From Dehalococcoidales bacterium (lineage in GTDB: Bacteria > Chloroflexota > Dehalococcoidia > Dehalococcoidales > UBA2162): a stretch of DNA of 38,099 bases. The number at the start of each line of letters is the position of its first letter. Within the stretch, counting starts at the first letter, position 1. The stretch spans positions 1-38,099 of the forward strand of contig JAFGCW010000039.1 in NCBI GenBank assembly GCA_016932435.1, written 5' to 3'. Shown in pieces: positions 34,995-38,099 of the stretch. The position numbers were made by a program, and so were the translations under genes. The notes beneath the pieces were generated by a model. The model did not search any database, had not been told where the DNA came from, and saw only the letters and a list, made by a program, of their open reading frames with translations.

Positions 34995-36146
34995 CTACTC
35001 TACGGTAACGATACTCTTACCTTCGGTCAGGTACTTGGGTACAGCTTCTTCGTTTAACTCCAACCCAAGTCCCGGTCCATCAGGCGGGTAGAAGTAACCG
35101 TCTTTGTACACCATCGGGTTCTTGATGATGTCAACGTCGACAGGTTTAGTTGTATCAAGGGTACCATACATCATCAAGGGGTAATAATTAGCGTGTGCCT
35201 GCTTGCTATAGGCGATATCCGTGCAGAGCCAGTGTGCCTGGGCGGCTGCCTCCCAAGGTCCGTTCATGGCACCGCAATATATCCCCAGATTAGATTCCTT
35301 GGCAATGGCTCCCCACTTCAATCCTTCTGTAATGCCGCCGGCCGACACCAGTTTGGTACCCAGGATATCGACAGCTTTCATTTTAATACACTCTACCAGT
35401 CCGGTAACAAGAACGCTGGATTCATGGGAACAGATCGGTGTCTTCAGAGCATTGCGCAGCGCTGCCAAACCTTCGATGTCCGATGTGACCACCGGCTGTT
35501 CATACTTAAACATGTTGAAGTCATCTACTGCCCGACCAAGCTGCAGCGCCTCATAGTAATCCAGACCGGCATTAGCGTCATAAGCTACCTCGGCTTTATC
35601 CCCGAATTTTTTCGTTATCGCCTGTATGACAGCCACATCTGCGTCCAGTGAGCGGTTTCCTCCGAATCCTGTTGACTTTATGCCCAGACAGGTAACGCCG
35701 CCGGCTACCAGTTCTTCCGATAGCGCCAGCGCTTTTTCTACACCATCGGGCGAAGAATCAGGAACAACATAGTATTCAAAACGGAGTTTGTCGACAGCTT
35801 TACCTCCCAGAAGTTGGTATACCGGCTGGTTCAATATTTTGCCAACTAGGTCCCACAGCGCAAAGTCAAGGGTAGCGACTGCAGCCGGGTATGAAGGACC
35901 CCATATCGAGTGAATAAACATGCTTAACCTGGACATGATCACGCCCCTGTCCAGGGGATTGGCGCCGATAAGGAATGGCGCCCAGGTTTTTATCATGTCA
36001 GTAACGATATCCTGGTTCACGCCGCCACCATCGCCTATTCCGGTGATACCTTCGTCGGTATGTACCTTCACCAGAAGTATACTGTTTTTCCTGCCGCGGC
36101 TACTGGGTAGACTAAGAGGTACACATTCTATTTGGGTTATTTTCAT
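34995..36146 (-). CDS. Enolase-superfamily enzyme, paralog of 18227-19402
   Basis: This 383-residue paralog shares the order of all active-site elements: Lys157 in LGIKSTG, metal ligands Asp190 (AYDANAG), Glu216 (KYEQPV) and Glu242 (SHESS), and Lys265 in GTKLVSAGG. As in the paralog, the first Lys of strand 2's K-x-K is lost (Gly here). The C-terminal GYFYPPDGPGLGLELNEEAV closes the capping domain. AAGGAGAAA gives a good ribosome binding site. It lies 169 bases after the URO-D gene's stop on the same strand and may be co-transcribed with it. Confidence 0.85.
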   Translation of the reverse strand: MKITQIECVPLSLPSSRGRKNSILLVKVHTDEGITGIGDGGGVNQDIVTDMIKTWAPFLIGANPLDRGVIMSRLSMFIHSIWGPSYPAAVATLDFALWDLVGKILNQPVYQLLGGKAVDKLRFEYYVVPDSSPDGVEKALALSEELVAGGVTCLGIKSTGFGGNRSLDADVAVIQAITKKFGDKAEVAYDANAGLDYYEALQLGRAVDDFNMFKYEQPVVTSDIEGLAALRNALKTPICSHESSVLVTGLVECIKMKAVDILGTKLVSAGGITEGLKWGAIAKESNLGIYCGAMNGPWEAAAQAHWLCTDIAYSKQAHANYYPLMMYGTLDTTKPVDVDIIKNPMVYKDGYFYPPDGPGLGLELNEEAVPKYLTEGKSIVTVE

Positions 36147-36315
36147 TTTCTCCTTTTCCTCCTTTGTATTTTTGATCGGGTAACTCTAACTCATGATATA
36201 GCTGTTTTTTGGGGAAAGGTCAAATAAGGTTAAAGATATCAATCTACCGCTGTCTTCTACTATAAAAACTGGAATTCATCTCTAACTTACTTATTCTGAT
36301 TTATTGCTAGCGTTA

Positions 36316-37644
36316 TTAATAAACCCCGTACTTTTTAATCGTCTCCACCATCACTTTGACATTCTCCGGTTTAGCGTAATCCATTGCTGAATTAGGAAAT
36401 GCGACGAGACCGCCGTTTTTACCTATATCTTTTATCAGCTTCTTGCAGTGCTCCTCTATATCCTGGGTCGAACCTGCCTGGAGTAACGTGGGAGGAACGC
36501 CGCCCTGGATGCACAGGTGATCGCCCAGCACTTCTTTAGCCCTGTAAATGTCAGTGTTTTCAGTCCAGAAGGTAACTTTCCCCTTCGGAAGTTCAAGAAG
36601 GTATTCAAGGCGATCATCCCAGATACCCTCGAAGACAGGAGCCACAATGTAGCCAAGCTCAACGGCTTTAATAATAGCCTTCTTGAGACCGGGCCAGTAG
36701 AACTTTTCAAACTGTTCCTTCGACATGAAACCATCCGAGCCCCTGTGGAGTGCCATGAAAAGTCGCGGAGGATTACCGTCTGCATCAGGCACAGCCGGTG
36801 CAGCCTCGGCGAACTGCCATTCCTGGATTGTTTCACACAACTCAAGCAATTTATCAGGGCAACGATACATATCCAGCATGGCGCCGCGCATACCTCTCAG
36901 CATATCCGAAATAACATCGAACGGAGCTCCGCCGGTACCCCTGCCGAATCCGAACTGCGACGGATAACCTAGTTGAGTATCTATGGCACCTATACCCATC
37001 ATCATCTTCATTGATTTTTCCTGTTCGTCATTAGCCTTGATAATCTTCTCGCCCAGCGCTCTGAATTCCGGACTCGCCAGAAGTCCCAGGATTCCTCCCA
37101 GGCCCCCGCGAATCAAGTTCCGAAGCGGCGGAAGTTTTTCGAGAGGTTCCAGGGAACCGTATAAACGCGGCAGAAAATGCCTGACGGCAAAATCGGAGGG
37201 ATCGGAGAGAAAGAGGTCATATTCCTCCGGCTTCATATATTCACCCTCGACGAACTGGTACGGCACATCATCGGGAAGGTTGCCGCCCGGCCACCGCTGG
37301 GTACGTGTGTCGAGGAGTTCGTTTATAACTCCTGAATGTCCCATGAGCATCATGCCGCTTATATCGGGATCGAATTCAACGACCGTATCGATGCAGGCTT
37401 CCCAGTAGGCGAATTGGTCATAATACTCGGTTGACAGCGGTATACCGGCATTCCGGCAGGCAAAGACACCGGTTTGTATACCTACGGGAATGCGATCCGG
37501 TGTTTTCAGCAAGACGGTGTCATATAAACGTTTTTTCCTTTCGGCATGAAGCTGTTCTACAGACATACCGTGTTTCTGTTCGATTTCATCTTTATACCTG
37601 TTAATTTTTTCTCGAAGTTTTACAGGGACGATGTCATTTGTCAT
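36316..37644 (-). CDS. Uroporphyrinogen decarboxylase (URO-D) family protein
   Basis: This 442-residue barrel protein begins MTNDIVPVKLREKINRYKDE, with a helical N-terminus longer than that of true HemE, then TPDRIPVGIQTG, where heme-pathway URO-D enzymes have the substrate-binding Arg motif. Later strands include FMALHRGSDGFMSKEQFEKF, VAPVFEGIWDDRLEYL and DHLCIQGGVPPTLLQAGS. The family includes corrinoid-dependent methyltransferases (MtaA/CmuA) and related anaerobic proteins; a C1-transfer role is likelier than heme synthesis here. A C-terminal duplicate is left as a remnant at 34597-34740. AAGGAG precedes the ATG. Confidence 0.8.
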   Translation of the reverse strand: MTNDIVPVKLREKINRYKDEIEQKHGMSVEQLHAERKKRLYDTVLLKTPDRIPVGIQTGVFACRNAGIPLSTEYYDQFAYWEACIDTVVEFDPDISGMMLMGHSGVINELLDTRTQRWPGGNLPDDVPYQFVEGEYMKPEEYDLFLSDPSDFAVRHFLPRLYGSLEPLEKLPPLRNLIRGGLGGILGLLASPEFRALGEKIIKANDEQEKSMKMMMGIGAIDTQLGYPSQFGFGRGTGGAPFDVISDMLRGMRGAMLDMYRCPDKLLELCETIQEWQFAEAAPAVPDADGNPPRLFMALHRGSDGFMSKEQFEKFYWPGLKKAIIKAVELGYIVAPVFEGIWDDRLEYLLELPKGKVTFWTENTDIYRAKEVLGDHLCIQGGVPPTLLQAGSTQDIEEHCKKLIKDIGKNGGLVAFPNSAMDYAKPENVKVMVETIKKYGVY

Positions 37645-37790
37645 TCTGGTTTTCTCCTTGATGTTATTGAATTTCTTAATGATATACCCAAACGATGCTA
37701 AATAGCCAAATTCAACACCTGGCAGACCAACACTAATATCTGATTGTAATAAACAATCATTATTAATAAATTCAAAGGCTATTCGAAAAT

Positions 37791-37892
37791 TGTCATTCTG
37801 AGGAGTGACGATTTATCGGAACGATCGAAGAATCCCCTGACCGTATCGGATGAGATCCTTCGTCCCGACTCCGTCGGGAACTCAGGATGACA
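37791..37892. repeat. MITE-like palindromic repeat, TGTCATTCTGAG family, copy 2
   Basis: It shares the ends TGTCATTCTGAG (37791) and CTCAGGATGACA (to 37892) with the unit at 4609-4708, one base differing in the right arm. It also shares an internal GAAGAATC. It lies in the 37645-38086 gene-free stretch, which shows no other gene apart from the promoter signals at its right end. Confidence 0.78.
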
Positions 37893-38060
37893 TTTTTTCG
37901 TTTTCCGACATCCTCTTTACGGAAAGTACCACCAGTCAAACTCGGTAGCCGTATTCGAAGGCTCCGGGTCGTAGTCCGTCGTTCTTTCCGGCGGCGTAAC
38001 ATAGAGATAGAATGACCTTCCCCCTGAAAACAGCTACACCATGACTTAGAGTTTCTCGGT

Positions 38061-38066
38061 TATAAT
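38061..38066 (+). promoter_or_regulatory. -10 element of the gene at the right edge
   Basis: TATAAT (38061-38066) lies 20 bases before the next ATG, with GAGGAGG as ribosome binding site between them. The -35 region is not clear. Confidence 0.4.
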
Positions 38067-38086
38067 AAACCAACCGAGGAGGACTC

Positions 38087-38099
38087 ATGAAAGCCAGGA
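38087..38099 (+). CDS. Start of a further gene, partial
   Basis: Only ATG AAA GCC AGG and one base (MKAR) are visible. The start is credible because GAGGAGG lies 4 bases upstream and a TATAAT box precedes it. Nothing can be said about function. Confidence 0.5.

Noticed and set aside
1..38099. CRISPR arrays, tRNA and rRNA genes
   Set aside because: No regularly spaced direct repeats or recognisable cloverleaf or rRNA sequence was seen on either strand by reading; a tRNAscan or Infernal run would settle it.

Overview
The window looks like a chromosomal segment of an anaerobic bacterium, most plausibly a Chloroflexota/Dehalococcoidia-type lineage. That placement is an inference from gene content (a radical-type 2-hydroxyacyl-CoA dehydratase/benzoyl-CoA-reductase-like module, a C_GCAxxG_C_C protein, URO-D and mandelate-racemase paralogs, a UGSC protein, DUF763 and DUF1461/TIGR01906 proteins), not from any marker phylogeny. 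No rRNA, tRNA or CRISPR array was recognised. Layout: (1) 1-2347: the end of an IS3-type insertion sequence (orfA, minus strand) that cuts into the 5' part of an AAA/TPR ATPase gene. (2) 2489-4563: fmdB-like, DUF763 and rlmB-type genes, tightly packed. (3) 4609-7566: a palindromic repeat, a GIN-domain lipoprotein, a DUF1461 membrane protein, and an overlapping CYTH-like/P-loop kinase pair. (4) 7618-14155: APC permease, dnaE with a near-consensus promoter, a methyltransferase overlapping dnaE, and a QueG-like iron-sulfur protein, with several palindromic repeats. (5) 14661-16411: an EamA exporter and a RadC-family protein. (6) 16479-19402: a minus-strand operon of an enolase-superfamily enzyme and two aldo/keto reductases. 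(7) 19632-21637: a Na/Pi symporter plus PhoU-like regulator, with a divergent 31-residue membrane peptide. (8) 21773-25871: a C_GCAxxG_C_C gene behind a switch-like RNA leader, then a convergent minus-strand operon of VOC, UGSC selenoprotein, SRPBCC and isochorismatase genes. (9) 26286-31742: a plus-strand operon with two 2-hydroxyacyl-CoA dehydratase/BCR-type subunits, two ASKHA activases and a family III CoA-transferase. (10) 31918-37644: a large PKD-type lipoprotein, a remnant of a URO-D gene, a second enolase paralog and an intact URO-D gene. (11) the first codons of a further gene at the right edge. The most notable result is at 23621-25369. Two open reading frames are separated only by an in-frame TGA, and the TGA falls exactly at the U of the UGSC family motif. 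It is followed at once by a perfect 7-bp hairpin with an AGUU loop, as expected for a bacterial SECIS element. I therefore read them as one 582-residue selenoprotein. Others: the first activase has its conserved N-terminus only if translation starts at an AUU codon behind a good Shine-Dalgarno site; the second activase has lost the usual GGQDSK nucleotide-binding signature; the C_GCAxxG_C_C gene has a leader in which one segment can pair either upstream or across the ribosome binding site; and a 48-codon URO-D remnant marks a duplicated and eroded enolase/URO-D array. Functionally, regions 6, 8, 9 and 10 look like an anaerobic catabolic locus for organic acids or aromatic/CoA-linked substrates. 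The exact substrates cannot be read from sequence alone.
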